This document shows positions 11,917 through 22,766 of a stretch of 64,000 nt of DNA, piece after piece. Every line of letters starts with the position of its first letter. Positions within the stretch are counted from its first letter, which is position 1. Source of the DNA: Lepraria neglecta (taxonomy: Eukaryota > Ascomycota > Lecanoromycetes > Lecanorales > Stereocaulaceae). Position numbers and translations under genes: made by a program. The DNA lies in contig CM065650.1 in assembly GCA_033220425.1 (NCBI GenBank), forward strand, positions 3,286,001 to 3,350,000, read 5' to 3'. Below the pieces are notes generated by a model. That model had not been told where the DNA came from and ran no database searches. It worked only from the letters and a program-made list of their open reading frames with translations.

Positions 11917-12041
11917 AGAGGAAGCATGATTTCCATAGAGTTTGCAAGAAGCATGGCGTGTGGCGCATTATAGATATTGGAAGGTCTTGGATATCATTTC
12001 CTAAAGGCTACTTCTACTACACCTTGCTATTGAAGGTGATA

Positions 12042-13495
12042 TCAAGCTGCAGCGTTAGCCTTCAACAAATCGCCCACTTTAGGCGGCAAAACCAAAGCGC
12101 TCCTGTCATTCCTTCGATAGAAATCCGCCACCACCATCGCCGTCTTCTCTGCCTGGTCTTCGTGGATAAAGTGTCCTGCTTCCGGGAGGACCTGTAATTG
12201 ATACTTCCCCTGCATCTGACCAATCATCAATTCCTTGTCTAGGCGATCCGTCCCAGCAAGCAGAAGCAGTTTTCCGCCTTTTGCGTCCAGGAACTTCTTG
12301 CTGAGGCCAGCGAACCAGCCTTGCCAATACGGTTGCGTGGCTGCTAGATCGGTTCGCCATGTCCATGTTTTAGTTTCGTTCGCCGAAGGCTGTGAGGGAT
12401 CTAAACGGAGAAGGGAGGGAACAGAGATTCGGGCGGAGGTGGTGTTGCGGATGGTGCGTGAGCGGGTACTGGAAGAAGTCAGAAGAGACTTAGAAGATGG
12501 TGCGGACTGCTTACTGCCATTCTATAGCTGATGAGAGGGATGGAAAGTTTTTTGGCCTGGTTAAGAGATAGGACTGCATGCTTTGGAGCGCGTCGATTGC
12601 GGATCCTTCAACCACATCCAAGACTGCATAGCCAAGGACAGCGTTACCCAACTTCCCGCTCTTGGCTAAATCCGTCACAACTGCACCACCGAGGCTGTGG
12701 CCGATTAAAAGCAATCCGGGCAGCTCCGACCATTTCATTTCCTTCTCGGTCAACTGAATGACGTCTAGAAGATCCTGACTCAGGATTTCATGACTAAGAT
12801 CGGGAGCTGCATCACTGGGTGAAGGTTCGAGCTTCTCCACGACAGTCTCGCCATGTCCTCGTGCATCGAGAGACAATACACCGGCATCTGGAAGTGCCTT
12901 GCGGATTTCTGAGGCGAAGAGCGCAAAGGATAAACCTGATGAACCCGCTCCATGGTGTGTAACCAGAAGAGGCCCTTTGGCGGTTGGTGGCGTTATGTAG
13001 GCATGATAGGTGACATTCTCCGTAGGTCGAGCGAACTTCAGATATAGCTCTCGAGTGAAGTAGTCGTTCCAAGGAAGTGGTTCTGAGCCCTTTCTATTGG
13101 AGAACCTGCAGAATAAAGTTTACGTTTAGATTTGTCTTTAGCCATGTGGAAAGTGGCTGGAGGCTTTGCGTTCGAGAAACCATAAATTCCATATCAGAGA
13201 ATATGAGTGACATTCAGATAGAATATATTATAGTGTTAAACGTAGTGGATTTGACGAACCCCTTAGGTCTGGCAAAGAGATGCTTACTCGGCGATGGTCG
13301 GATAGTACCTGTAGATGACGCCGAAGAGGCAGAGGAAGCAGAGCTAGAATCGTCATCTGGAGCTTCAGGCAGTGGTTTCAGATCATCTATCTCGTCGTCC
13401 TCTTCGTTTTCTACCAAGTGGTTGGGTGGCGGTGGTGGCTCGAAAGGTAGGCCAGCGAGCTTAGCCCGGGCAAAAGACCGTTGTAAATCACTCAT
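12042..13495 (-). CDS. ppe1: Protein phosphatase methylesterase 1 (PME-1/Ppe1)
   Basis: Ppe1 removes the C-terminal methyl ester from the catalytic subunit of PP2A-type phosphatases. My model has three exons (13260-13495, 12515-13105, 12042-12468), about 417 aa. It starts MSDLQRSFARAKLAGLPFEP, followed by an acidic Ser-rich stretch and LFARPKG, typical of fungal Ppe1 N-termini. The alpha/beta-hydrolase fold has the oxyanion-type HHGAGSSGLSF, the LSLDARGHGET strand, the nucleophile Ser in GHSLGGAV, Asp in LLLAGTDRLD and His in VLPEAGHFIHED. Exon 2 to 3 joins as IEWHTRSRTIRN, a strongly conserved sequence. The donor of intron 1 (GTTCGT) is less usual but keeps frame, whereas a better-looking GTAAGC donor nearby does not. 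The gene diverges from the DUF2417 gene. Confidence 0.93.
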
Positions 13496-13972
13496 AGTGT
13501 ATGATGATAGGTGAATTTGTCGATATGCGGGGTTCCGCTGTCTTGCATAAAAGAACGTTCTAATAACTGTCACATGAGAGGACGATTAAATCTAGAATCG
13601 GTGGAAAGACCTTCGCGAGCCTCGATCAGCACCCATCATAGGAAAAAGATGACGCGCTTCCGCAATCCAAGAAAAGTCCAGCCCCGCAGGTCGCTGTTTC
13701 ACTCCACCTCCATTTTCTTAATCACCGAATTGCTTCTTTGCTCCTCCTCCTCCGCCTCTTAATTTCTCTCTATGTCAAGTACAATGCTCTGCGCATCGAT
13801 TATCAGCCCTTGAAAGCTTGGTAGGAGAACTAACAATCCTTGGACAGTCCTGTTTGTTAGCCACTGACGCAATCGACAGAAGCTTCCTCCTAGGCAACAT
13901 CCTAGCTCGAATCTTTTGCAGAGCATCTTTGCTTGACGTCTGCAACTTTGAGGCCACGAGTGGTCGAGGAAA
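13496..13972. promoter_or_regulatory. Divergent promoter between ppe1 and the DUF2417 gene
   Basis: This 477-bp gap between two divergent start codons probably serves as the promoter of both genes. Pyrimidine-rich tracts occur near 13690-13770. No specific operator is recognised. Confidence 0.4.
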
Positions 13973-15617
13973 ATGGTCTCACTGTGGGGCTCCAAAAATG
14001 GCGAAGAGCGTGCTAAGGGTGATGATACTGAACATGATGGTGGGGACGACAGAGAGCATACTCGTCACTCAGGAGGCCCCGAGCCAGATGAGAGGACTCG
14101 ATTACTCCCTCCTCGAAACGATGGCTTCCTAGATCCAGATGATCCAGCTGTAAGCCTCTCGGCTAGCTATCGCTAATCCTACTCTTAACACTGCACAGGT
14201 ATCTCCATACAATCTCTGGAGCGTTAGAGCTCTACGCTACCTATGCGTCCTCTTCTTCATCATCACCTTCCTATGGTGGGTACTGCTCCTAGTCTCGATA
14301 TTCGTCAGCCCGCCAATGATGCACTCCCGTGGCTCTGGCTTCTTCGACTTCTCATACACGACTCTGACTCTTGGCAACCTTCTCGTCGCTATACTCTTCT
14401 TCTCTACACCTTCCAAGGCCATGGAATGGGGCAGCCTGGTCGTGGTAGTGTTCTTGCTCATCGATGTGATTATCATCGCGGCGGTTGAGCGTATACGTGT
14501 GGAAGAAGGCTGGGTCGGTATTGCTTCGGTGGTCTGGGCGACCCTCATGGCTCTCTACAACGTCCTCACGGATCGCGTTGTAGCGTGGGGCAAAAAGGAA
14601 GAGGAAGAACGCCTGACGGGACGAAAAGAGACCCGCCGTACTCTTCGTGAATGGTGTGCTGTGCTCACAGCCTCAGTCATTATGGTGGTCATGATCGTCG
14701 TTGTGATCCTGCTGACTGCCACTCTCATCTTACGCTCCCGCGACGCAGGTCTAGCTCCACCCGGACAGCGCTATTACGTTGATGGAGACAAGTATCAGCT
14801 CCATGTGGCTTGTGTAGGCAACGTGACCTACAATGACAAAGGCAAGCGGAATCCTACCATCCTACTCGAGGGAGGCGAAAACCCTGTCGAGGATACCTTC
14901 GACGACTGGGTGTACAATGCCTACAACAACGGCACCATCGACCGCTATTGCTACTACGACCGTCCTGGCTTTGCCTGGTCGGACAATGCCCCATCTCCAC
15001 ACTCTGCTGGTATGACCTCTGATGCTCTTAGCGAGGCTCTAGTCCGCGCCGGCGAACAGTCACCTTGGATCCTCGTCTCTGCCGGTATAGGCGGCATCTA
15101 TAGCCGAATCTTCTCCAGCCGCCACGTCAAAGAAATCTCCGGCATCATGCTCATTGATGCATTGCACGAGGATCTGCTCTACAAAGTAGCCAAGCCAGGT
15201 CGAGGCTTCCTCCTTTGGGCTCGCGGTATCATATCACCACTGGGATACGACCGCCTCTTCGGCGCTATCGCCAAGGGTCGTAAGCCTGAAGACCGGGTCT
15301 ACGGTCGTTCCGCATACCAAGGCGGGAAGTACATCAAGGCGAAGCTGCAAGAGAACCTTGTTGCCAATTCGCTCACAAAGACTGAGGTCAGTCAGGCGAG
15401 GAACATCCAGAGCGACAGGACACCACTCGTGATAGTGAGCTCGGGTATCAATGTCAGAAAGGACAACGAGTGGGAGCAAAAACAGCGGGATTTGACGAAG
15501 GTCACCGAGAACTTGGTGAGCTGGGACATTGTTAATGCTGCGCCGCATGAGGTGTGGAAGACTCTGGAAGGAAGGCAGATTCTGGAGAAGAGGCTGGGGG
15601 AGCTGGTGAAAGGGTAG
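13973..15617 (+). CDS. DUF2417 membrane protein with alpha/beta-hydrolase-like domain
   Basis: The model has exon 1 at 13973-14149 and exon 2 at 14199-15617 (49-nt intron), about 531 aa. The acidic N-terminus runs into DERTRLLPP and, across the splice, DDPAVSPYNLWSVRALRY, a clear DUF2417 start. Several membrane segments follow (FFIITFLWWVLLLVSIFV; LLVAILFFSTPS; a helix near SLVVVVFLLIDVIIIAAV; and one near MVVMIVVVILLTATLIL). The second half has the order of a hydrolase fold: ILLEGGENPVED, YYDRPGFAWSD, then ILVSAGIGGIYSR. At that elbow the usual nucleophile Ser is replaced by Gly (SAGIGG instead of GHSxGG). NAAPHEVW supplies a possible terminal His. Homologues are annotated as mitochondrial integral membrane proteins, but location is not evident from this sequence. 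Catalysis looks doubtful. Confidence 0.85.
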
Positions 15618-16696
15618 TATCCGATTGATGATGGTCAGCAGAACGCGTACATGTGGTTGGGTCCCTCTTATTCAAAACGTACTTCTCATTCTTGGTAGCA
15701 TATATTCATGACGCACACAGCTTTGTTCGGCGCTGGAGGCTCTGCATGCACTGCATTTCATATTGATTATAGTCTACTACGAGCAATCAAGCATTCTAGC
15801 ATGCCCAGGTGGGTTATCCTCTGATTGCCAAACTTCGAAAAGTGTGTATACGTAAACTTTTCTGGGTCCTTACCTCCCAATCTGTCATTTCACCACTCCC
15901 AAGCCGTGCCTTTTGGTATGAATTTTACTCGGAGACAGCTTCCAGTCTCCTATAGTCGACTCCTCAGACAAGCCTTGTGGCACGGACACTGCTCCCAGAT
16001 ATCATCTTATCCCCTTCACCCTGCTCCTGATATTGATTTGCTGACAATGATTCTGCTTCCAGACAGTCTTTGGTGCCCCAGATTCTACTCTCCCGACTCT
16101 CTATTCCGGACGATCAGAAATTGCATTAAACCAAGCTACGTTCTAAGCAACATTAAAGTACGTCTCATCTTACATCCTACGACGCCCCCTCATGCTGACG
16201 ATTGATGTGTAATTACTCTTGCGCCCTATGTCGCCTTTGGGCGCTTTTCTTCGTGAAACCCTAAGACCCACGTCAGCACCAAGGAGAGTTCACACGGGCT
16301 GCAGAAAGGTCCTGGTGCTACCTCAGGATACAAAGCTCGCTAGGAAATGTGGCGCATGCCACCAGTGTACCCCCGTCGCGGCTTATTTCAGGGAGCCACT
16401 AAGGGCCATTTATGAGGTCTCAGATGAAAGGTCCCGCAACTCAGAGTGGCGCAGCCACTTCAGGCACAGCATTGAGTTACCTCTGTGCACACCATTTCCA
16501 ATCAGATCTCCTATGACTCGGATTTCCCAATGACGCTTAATATTGACAACAATTACGATTGAGTGGTACACAGTATACTATCCAACGCTGCAGTACTCCT
16601 GGATCTAAAATCGACCTCTCCAAATCAAACACTTTGACCCTGCGAACTTGATATGAGCGTCTATGCCTATGAGGCTATCGAGACGTATAACACCTG
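15618..16696. other. Convergent intergenic region, no gene recognised
   Basis: About 1.1 kb lies between the 3' ends of the DUF2417 gene (+) and the DUF6594 gene (-). Two plus-strand frames (15825-16205, 126 codons; 16219-16533, 104 codons) are open but show no domain, signal peptide or family pattern, so they are not called. Confidence 0.45.
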
Positions 16697-17814
16697 TTAT
16701 TGGCCCGGCTTCGATCCTGGGGTCGCCAGATTGCCGCTTACAAAAACGACAAGCACTGCTGCGTAGCTATTGTAACGTTAGCCAAAATTGAGGACGATTC
16801 GCGATTGGATGGACTCACGCTGCTGTTGCCGCAAAAACTTCTGATCTTCTAGCTGTCGACAACACACTGACCGAAAACGCAAAGAGGGTCGTCCAGAACG
16901 TGAGTAGGCCAAGTCTTGGAGCAGGTTTGGCCTCGAAATACAGCGATATGATTGCTCCTACTAGTAGAAGGCCGGCCATGACAACGCTCAATGCTCCCAC
17001 GGCTTTGGCGACTCGAGTCTCCGGGAAATAGAATACTCTATCCCACGGCTGTCTGTCTGGACCGCGACCCTTCTTTCAACGTGTATTAGCACAATTACAT
17101 GCTTGAGACATACGTGCACAACTCGTTACCTTCATCAACCAGCCGCAGTGGTTCCTCAAGAATTGCGATAACCTGTCTTCGCCTTTGGAAGGCCTCAACT
17201 CGACTAGTTCTTTTTGGTGTTCAAGGTAGGGTTTCTCCCCGAGCCCTACTAGGCACTCGTGATGTTTGAGATATTTAGTCAACACTGTTTTGACTCGATT
17301 CGGAGAGCTAGGGAGTTTTAAAACTTCGCTTTGCGCATTTAGAAGTTCGTCTACTTTTCTGTCAGCATAACCATTGTTCCTAGTCCCATACTGGCTCATG
17401 CTTTCACGTACAATATTCTTTCAAGGCGTCTTTCAGCTCGTCATATAGCTGATTTCTCTTCTCGTCTCGAGGACTTCGCGGCTGACGGAGTTCTTCGCAT
17501 ATAGTAGCTGAAGAAAGAAATTTTTCGTCGTCTTTCCGAGCCGCTGCGTCTTCTTCATCAAGTAAATCTAATTGCTGCTGCTTAAAAAGAAGTCTGCTTT
17601 GTAGAACAAGCAGTATCCGCGCTGCAGTCCTGTCAAACCTGCAGTACACAGCAAGCTCTTTGTCGGAGGAAATGAAGTCTGCAAATTGAGCATATCCCGT
17701 GGGCTTGAATTTGACAGGATATTGTACTAATGGTGCTGCCGTCGAGATTGAGGAGGCCTTATGCTGATACGACAATGTTTGGGCATTGTAACCGTGCTGA
17801 GGTAAAATAGCCAT
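16697..17814 (-). CDS. DUF6594 fungal membrane protein
   Basis: The model has four exons (17408-17814, 17130-17358, 16819-17072, 16697-16766) with introns of 49, 57 and 52 nt, about 319 aa. In pieces the locus looks broken; spliced, it is a complete family member. The order is: KPTGYAQFADFISSDKELAV, YCRFDRTAARILLVLQSRLL followed by a coiled-coil-like LDLLDEEDAAARKDDEK, then ELLNAQSEVLKLPSSPNRVK, ELVELRPSKGEDRLSQFLRN, DRVFYFPETRVAKAVGALSV, two C-terminal membrane helices, and RRSEVFAATAAYAAVLVVFV. The alanine-rich end is rebuilt exactly across the last intron, which argues for function. DUF6594 proteins are abundant in Pezizomycotina and their role is unknown. The start at 17814 was chosen because upstream residues do not look like the family. 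Confidence 0.85.
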
Positions 17815-18541
17815 CAAGATCCACGGCAGAAAGCGTTTAACTGCAATTGTAGCATTGAGGAATTGTCCGCATGGGCACCCAGGAATTAAATGACTTACTC
17901 TCTGTGGCGAGGCTGTTCCTTCACGAACAGGCTGACAGGCAGATTTTAGATTCATTCAAGCTCGTGAGTCCAGCTCGTGGCGCAGGCATTTGATTTGTCT
18001 AGGCCCCTCAGCCATTCGCCTAATCCATCGTGATGGTGTGCCAGCCTTATCATTCTAAGAAGCGATTGGGTGCGACACAAAATACAGCCCCAAGCCCCAG
18101 CGCCAGAGCAAGCCACCACCCATGATGGCTGCCCACAGCCCTTGGATACCCCTGTCTCCCGACTTATTGCACCTCCTAGTGATAAAAAGGTCTTGCTGAT
18201 TGGGCTCGTCAATTCTGAGGAGACAGTACGACTAGGATTAGAAACTATTGCATCTGTACGTCATTCTTAATGGTCTGATACTTATAATACTTGCGTCCAT
18301 ACTTTTTGTTTGCATTAGCCGTGCTTAATTGACAAGCTAGGTCGATACGGTGTGGCCGATCGTCAAATAATCCTTATTGCCCCCTCCACACTTCTTTTCC
18401 ACCCTGCCCTAATTATATAGGATCAACCCCCGGAGATTCCGACACACCTATCATCAACCACCCACAAGGCTACGACAGAAGCCATCAACAAAAACACCCT
18501 CTTTTTTTTTGCAAATAGACCGTTAGAGATACTGCCACAAG
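17815..18541. promoter_or_regulatory. Divergent upstream region of the DUF6594 and retropepsin-like genes
   Basis: About 730 bp should contain two promoters. A TATA-like AATTATATAGG is at about 18411 and a run of nine T with pyrimidine-rich flank lies just upstream of the start at 18542. A short open frame at 18070-18270 has a plausible peptide (KKVLLIGLVNSEETVRLGLE) but no recognised family, and I do not call it. Confidence 0.4.
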
Positions 18542-21010
18542 ATGGACGACAACGTTCATTCATTAAAAGGTCGACCGCTCATGACCTATTCTTGGGTAAG
18601 TGACTGCAACTCCCTGGAAGAGCGCCTGATCACGAGACGGTCTGTTAACAGGTGATGAAGGCCTCAAGCGCTGCTTTTGCGGCATTCTTCTTCGCATGGG
18701 TTTTCATCACCGCATACGGTTATTATTATCAATTCACGCTTCACATTTTCGCATTTTGCCAGTCATTGATTGCTCTCGGACTCCTGCTCTTGATATGGCC
18801 CAGAGGGCAGGCCGAGCTCTTCTCTTCTACAAGTTCGGCCAGGTCGAAGCGCAAAACAATTTTGGCGAAGTTCTGCACCTCAATCTACTTCACCTTTGCG
18901 GCCTTGTCCCTCTTCGCCCGATTCCGTGCACAGGATTTTAGGTCCGAAATTTTCCTTGTGCTGCTACGACAACAAGCCCTGACGACCATCTGCACACTGG
19001 ACTTTACGGCCTCATTGGCAATTATCGTGGCTCATATTGTAGGCTACCATGATATCTGCAATCGGATCCACCAAAGACTCCTTAAACTCGGCCAAGCTTT
19101 ACGTACCACTTGCCACATAGCTGGTAGGATTGCCTTTCAAATACTTCGAGCGTCCCCAAGGGATCTCGAGGGGCAATCTGACACCGCTCATGCGTCTCTC
19201 AATGGCCTTTCTAAGACTGGCTGCAGTCTATGTCCCTCTTCTCCTTCCGCGCTAGGGCAAGCACTTGCCGACTTGACTCCCGGAAATCAGCAAAAGGAAG
19301 ACATGAAGAATGGGATCGGAGTGGATTTGAACAAAGGATTCCAATTTCTAAGGAGGGTTTGGAGTCTATATATACGCACACACCAAGAACTCTGCTCAAT
19401 TGGTGGACACTTCAGAGGGTCTTCGGTGCGATATCGATTCCGGTTCGCAAAGCTTCCCCTCCAGAATATGTTTCTCTTCTTCGCCTCTCAGTTCCCGAGC
19501 AAGCACCAGGGGGCTCAGATTGTGCACACGAACGCGCCTTCACCGCTACCGCAGATAGTGCCTTTCAAGCTACGACCCATCCGGAGCTACCCGCTCAGTG
19601 CCAGCGAAGCTCTCATGGACATGATACAGCGTCAGCGTCAGGGTGCCATTAGTGCTCAACACCCCCAACCCTTCGACCCTACAACGCAATTCTACGAATT
19701 TTCCAGTGCGAGGCACGAGCCACACGTATCTTCAATATTTCAGCTTCCAGGAACAATCCAGAACCATCCCGTGATGGCCTTACCCGACACCGGTTCGAGC
19801 CAAAATATCATCGACAGGTCTCTTGTACAGCGCTTGAGCCCCTCTGTTCAAATTTGGCCAATCAACGGCAGCACCGACAAGCCTCTGGTCGCTCCAGATG
19901 GTGAACAAATACCGTGTGACGGTAAGGTATGCCTCCAATGGGCATTCAAGAATGAGCAAGACATATACGAGAGATGGTTTTTCGTTGTTGGAAATTGTTC
20001 TCACGGCGTCATTATCGGCAATGGGTTCTTGGAAGAGACAGAGACTATGCGTGAGCACCAGTATCGACTGGAGGTCAATATTGCCCTAGCTGCTGACCCA
20101 CGCCAAGGCAATGTTGTCAGCGAAACTCAACAAGATGATTGCACTCGCCAAATCGTGCTTGGTACAATCAACGGAGAAAAAGTGTTGGCTTCCCTTGATA
20201 CTGGTTGTGAGGCTAACCTGATGTCCGCTGATTTCGCTCGGAGCCTTGGATTGAAAATTATTCACCCGTTAATGGGTGAAAAGTATGTCAAATTTGCGAA
20301 TGGCCGAAAAGGCTCAACCATTGGTCAAGTCGAGGTGAAATGGAGCTTCTCCGACGCTCTAGACGAGGACGTCAACGTCAGATGCCACATCCTGGCCAAT
20401 TGCACCCACCAAGTCATATTTGGTGACCGATTCGTACTCTCAGAGAATCCTTGGACCAAACACAAAAATTCATTGATGCAAATGCCCTCGAACACTAACC
20501 ATGCGGGTCCCGTTGGAATGAAGAGAAATTACCCGTTCTGGAAATTCTGGGATCATAAGCCAGGTATGTCAAGCATGGGTTAACACGTCGCAGAGATGCT
20601 GACAACAACACTTAGACCCGACAACTGAACAAGATTACAAGGAGAATAAAGCCAGAAAGGACAGAGCAATGGCTCTTCTGCCACCTCAATCACAGCCACA
20701 ACGACAACTCCAGCATCCACAAATGCCAGCTTTACCGCCTCCGGCAGTCCTTCCTTCTCGTCCTTCCACAACAGCGCCTTCGCAGATCAACTCCAACGTC
20801 GTAGCATCGCAAGGGACGCCTCCTACACTCGGCCTAACACAGCCGAATGGGCCCACTAGCCATCCGACATCCCCTGCTACTTCAACCACAATACCAAACC
20901 CTTCCATTTCCCAACCCTCCGCCATGACTTCAACTCCAGCTACAAATCCACAGAATACGCAACGCAGTCCTACAAACACACCAAACGCATCATCCATAAG
21001 CCTCCCTTGA
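18542..21010 (+). CDS. Membrane protein with two tandem retropepsin-like (aspartyl protease) domains
   Basis: The model has three exons (18542-18595, 18652-20563, 20616-21010), about 786 aa, all in frame with good GT-AG introns. The N-terminal 150 residues hold several hydrophobic segments (AAFAAFFFAWVFITAYGYYY; FCQSLIALGLLLLIWP; an FTASLAIIVAHIVG segment). The middle is hydrophilic. Two related domains follow, each with a DTG active-site loop: PVMALPDTGSSQNIID with a paired VIIGNGFL, and EKVLASLDTGCEANLMSADF with a paired VIFGDRFV. They repeat with the same internal spacing of about 160 residues. The C-terminal exon is a Pro/Ser/Thr/Gln-rich tail. Retropepsin folds normally supply one domain and act as a dimer, so two in one chain could form an internal dimer. 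There is no RT, integrase or LTR nearby. I read it as a host gene of unknown function, possibly an ancient recruitment. Confidence 0.8.
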
Positions 21011-21589
21011 ACGTCTCTACCGCCAAATTTCTTGCCCCTTGCTACGTGAATATGGTCCCCAATGATAGACCGAATGACGGCGTTTCCGATCGATCTTTCT
21101 TTTTGAGCGCGGAGTTTAGAGCGCCGATACCCTAATTACCTTTCACCGCATTAGATGGGTTATACTTGGACATACTTTTCTTGTACATAAATTTGAAATC
21201 AGCGGCATTCTGGGAGGAGTCTATAGAGGTTGTACATACCACACCAAAAAGTCTTTGCCTGTAATCGTTGTGTGATGCCTCCGCAAGCTTCTCAAAACGC
21301 CAAACATTCCTGAGAAATGATCGCACAGATAATGGATAAAGGACGAGGCGCATATGACACTACCGGTGTACCAAAGCCCGGAGACTGGACTCAATCGTAA
21401 GATTTTGTATGCTGTGCAAGACATCAAGTAGCCAGATCCTCATAAAGTGACGATATCCTTCCTCAGAATGATCGTGCCATCATATTATCATGTCTCATCA
21501 TCATCCCATCATCACCAGCTAACATCAAACCAAATCAAGCTCGCTTCCATCAAAACGCTATCATTAAAGCGCAATCATCAAAGCAGCAC
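21011..21589. other. Convergent intergenic region
   Basis: About 580 bp lies between the 3' ends of the retropepsin-like gene (+) and the LQQDG-repeat gene (-). CAT/ATCA-rich short repeats occur at about 21475-21590. No gene is recognised. Confidence 0.45.
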
Positions 21590-22766
21590 TCATTTCAAAT
21601 CTTCGTCATGCTGTCCAACACCATCCATCTCGTCCTCCTTGTTTCCAATCGACTGCACCTTTTCATGTAGCACAGGCTCGCCGTGTCCATTCTGCTGCAA
21701 TGTTTCATGTAGTAGACCATCAACCTGCCCATCCTACTGCAATAATGTCAGCTTCGGACGAGCTTGTATAACAACGCGTCGCACCTTTCCATGTAGCAGG
21801 ACCTCGCCGTGTCCATCCTGCTGCAATATTTCAGGTAGCAGATTCCCGGCTTGTCTATCCTGCTGAAGGCGATTAGCCTTATGGTCTACTGGTCACACAG
21901 CTCGATGCAAATATACGTACTGCATCATCCCCAGACTTTCCATCCTGCTGCAAGGCGATTAGCTTTATGGTCCTCTCGTTCCATGGCTCGATGCAAGTAT
22001 ACATACTTTCCCAACCCTATCCACCATCTCCTGCGACCCGGCGGCGTGTGTCGAAGCACTATCCTCTCTATCCTCTCCATCCTGCTGCAGGGTCATCAGC
22101 TTTGTTTTCCCTTTAGCCTACACCTCGATGCAAGGAAATGTAACATAACATCCCCATCTGCTATACTCTGCGACGAGGTCGCTTGACAGACAGCCCCAGC
22201 TTCTCCATCCTGTTGCAAGTCCACTTGCTTATCGGATTTCTCGGCTGCAAGGCCGACTGTATTGGTAACCACGTTGGGCTTGGTCTTCTGCAAGCCCATC
22301 AATTTAACGTGCCATATAATGATTGGTTGAGGACAATAATGCTTACCTTTTCACCGCCGATGTCTTCTGCCTCACCGCCAGCCCCAACAAGCCAATTCTC
22401 GTCATCTAGCAGTTCTTTCCCAATGAAAGGCTCTTCGGACAATTTCTGCTTCTTGGTGACTTTTTGGTCCTCAGAATCAATGGCATCCTCGCTGGAGTCT
22501 TGCATTTTGCGCTTCTTGTCCTTGCCTTTCGTGGCTTTGGTGGATGAAATGGGGGGCGCTTTGGTGGTGGAGCGAACGCTTGGATTATCTGCGATGCTTG
22601 CACCATCCGGGCGCCAGTGTCATCCAACATGCTCAAGTTCTTCCAATTTGTTGCTTCGCATGTAATTTGAGACACCCAGACTGATTGGCTCCTTAGAGGT
22701 AGATAGGGTGCCATATGGATGGTACTCTTCGCGGAGACGCTCATTGAAAATTTCTAACAGTCTCAT
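21590..22766 (-). CDS. Hypothetical LQQDG-repeat protein with repeated intron-exon modules
   Basis: No known family is recognised. A chain of exons all joined in phase 0 from 22588 downward can be read: 22347-22588, 22150-22287, 22007-22084, 21921-21947, 21785-21862 and 21590-21733. It contains a basic nuclear-localisation-like KGKDKKRK, an acidic stretch, and repeats of the type (L)QQDG..GE..LLHE. Introns are at 22288-22346, 22085-22149, 21948-22006, 21863-21920 and 21734-21784. The N-terminal part starts at 22766 (MRLLEIFNERLREEYHPYGT). Read without an intron it meets a TGA at 22620-22622. A candidate 87-nt intron (22589-22675, donor GTGTCT) would bypass this and keep frame, so the gene may be whole or may carry one stop. 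An A/T-rich TATAAATA lies just upstream of the start. Transcript data would decide. Confidence 0.55.
21680..22225 (-). repeat. Degenerate repeat of TTGCAGCAGGATGG within exons and at splice junctions
   Basis: On the minus strand about seven copies of a TTGCAGCAGGATGG-like core occur, near 22215, 22085, 21948, 21862, 21820, 21735 and 21694. Some copies are fully exonic and encode LQQDG. At three copies the TTGCAG or TTCAG part is the 3' end of an intron and CAGGATGG begins the next exon. Two or three of the introns are also similar to one another (see findings). Confidence 0.75.

Noticed and set aside
16219-16533. 104-codon plus-strand frame
   Set aside because: No domain, signal or codon pattern; it lies between two convergent 3' ends and looks like chance.
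16697-17814. DUF6594 locus as a pseudogene
   Set aside because: Unspliced frames look broken, but three ordinary introns give a complete protein with the conserved C-terminus.
20686-20997. 103-codon minus-strand frame
   Set aside because: It is the shadow of the Pro/Ser/Thr-rich last exon of the retropepsin-like gene.
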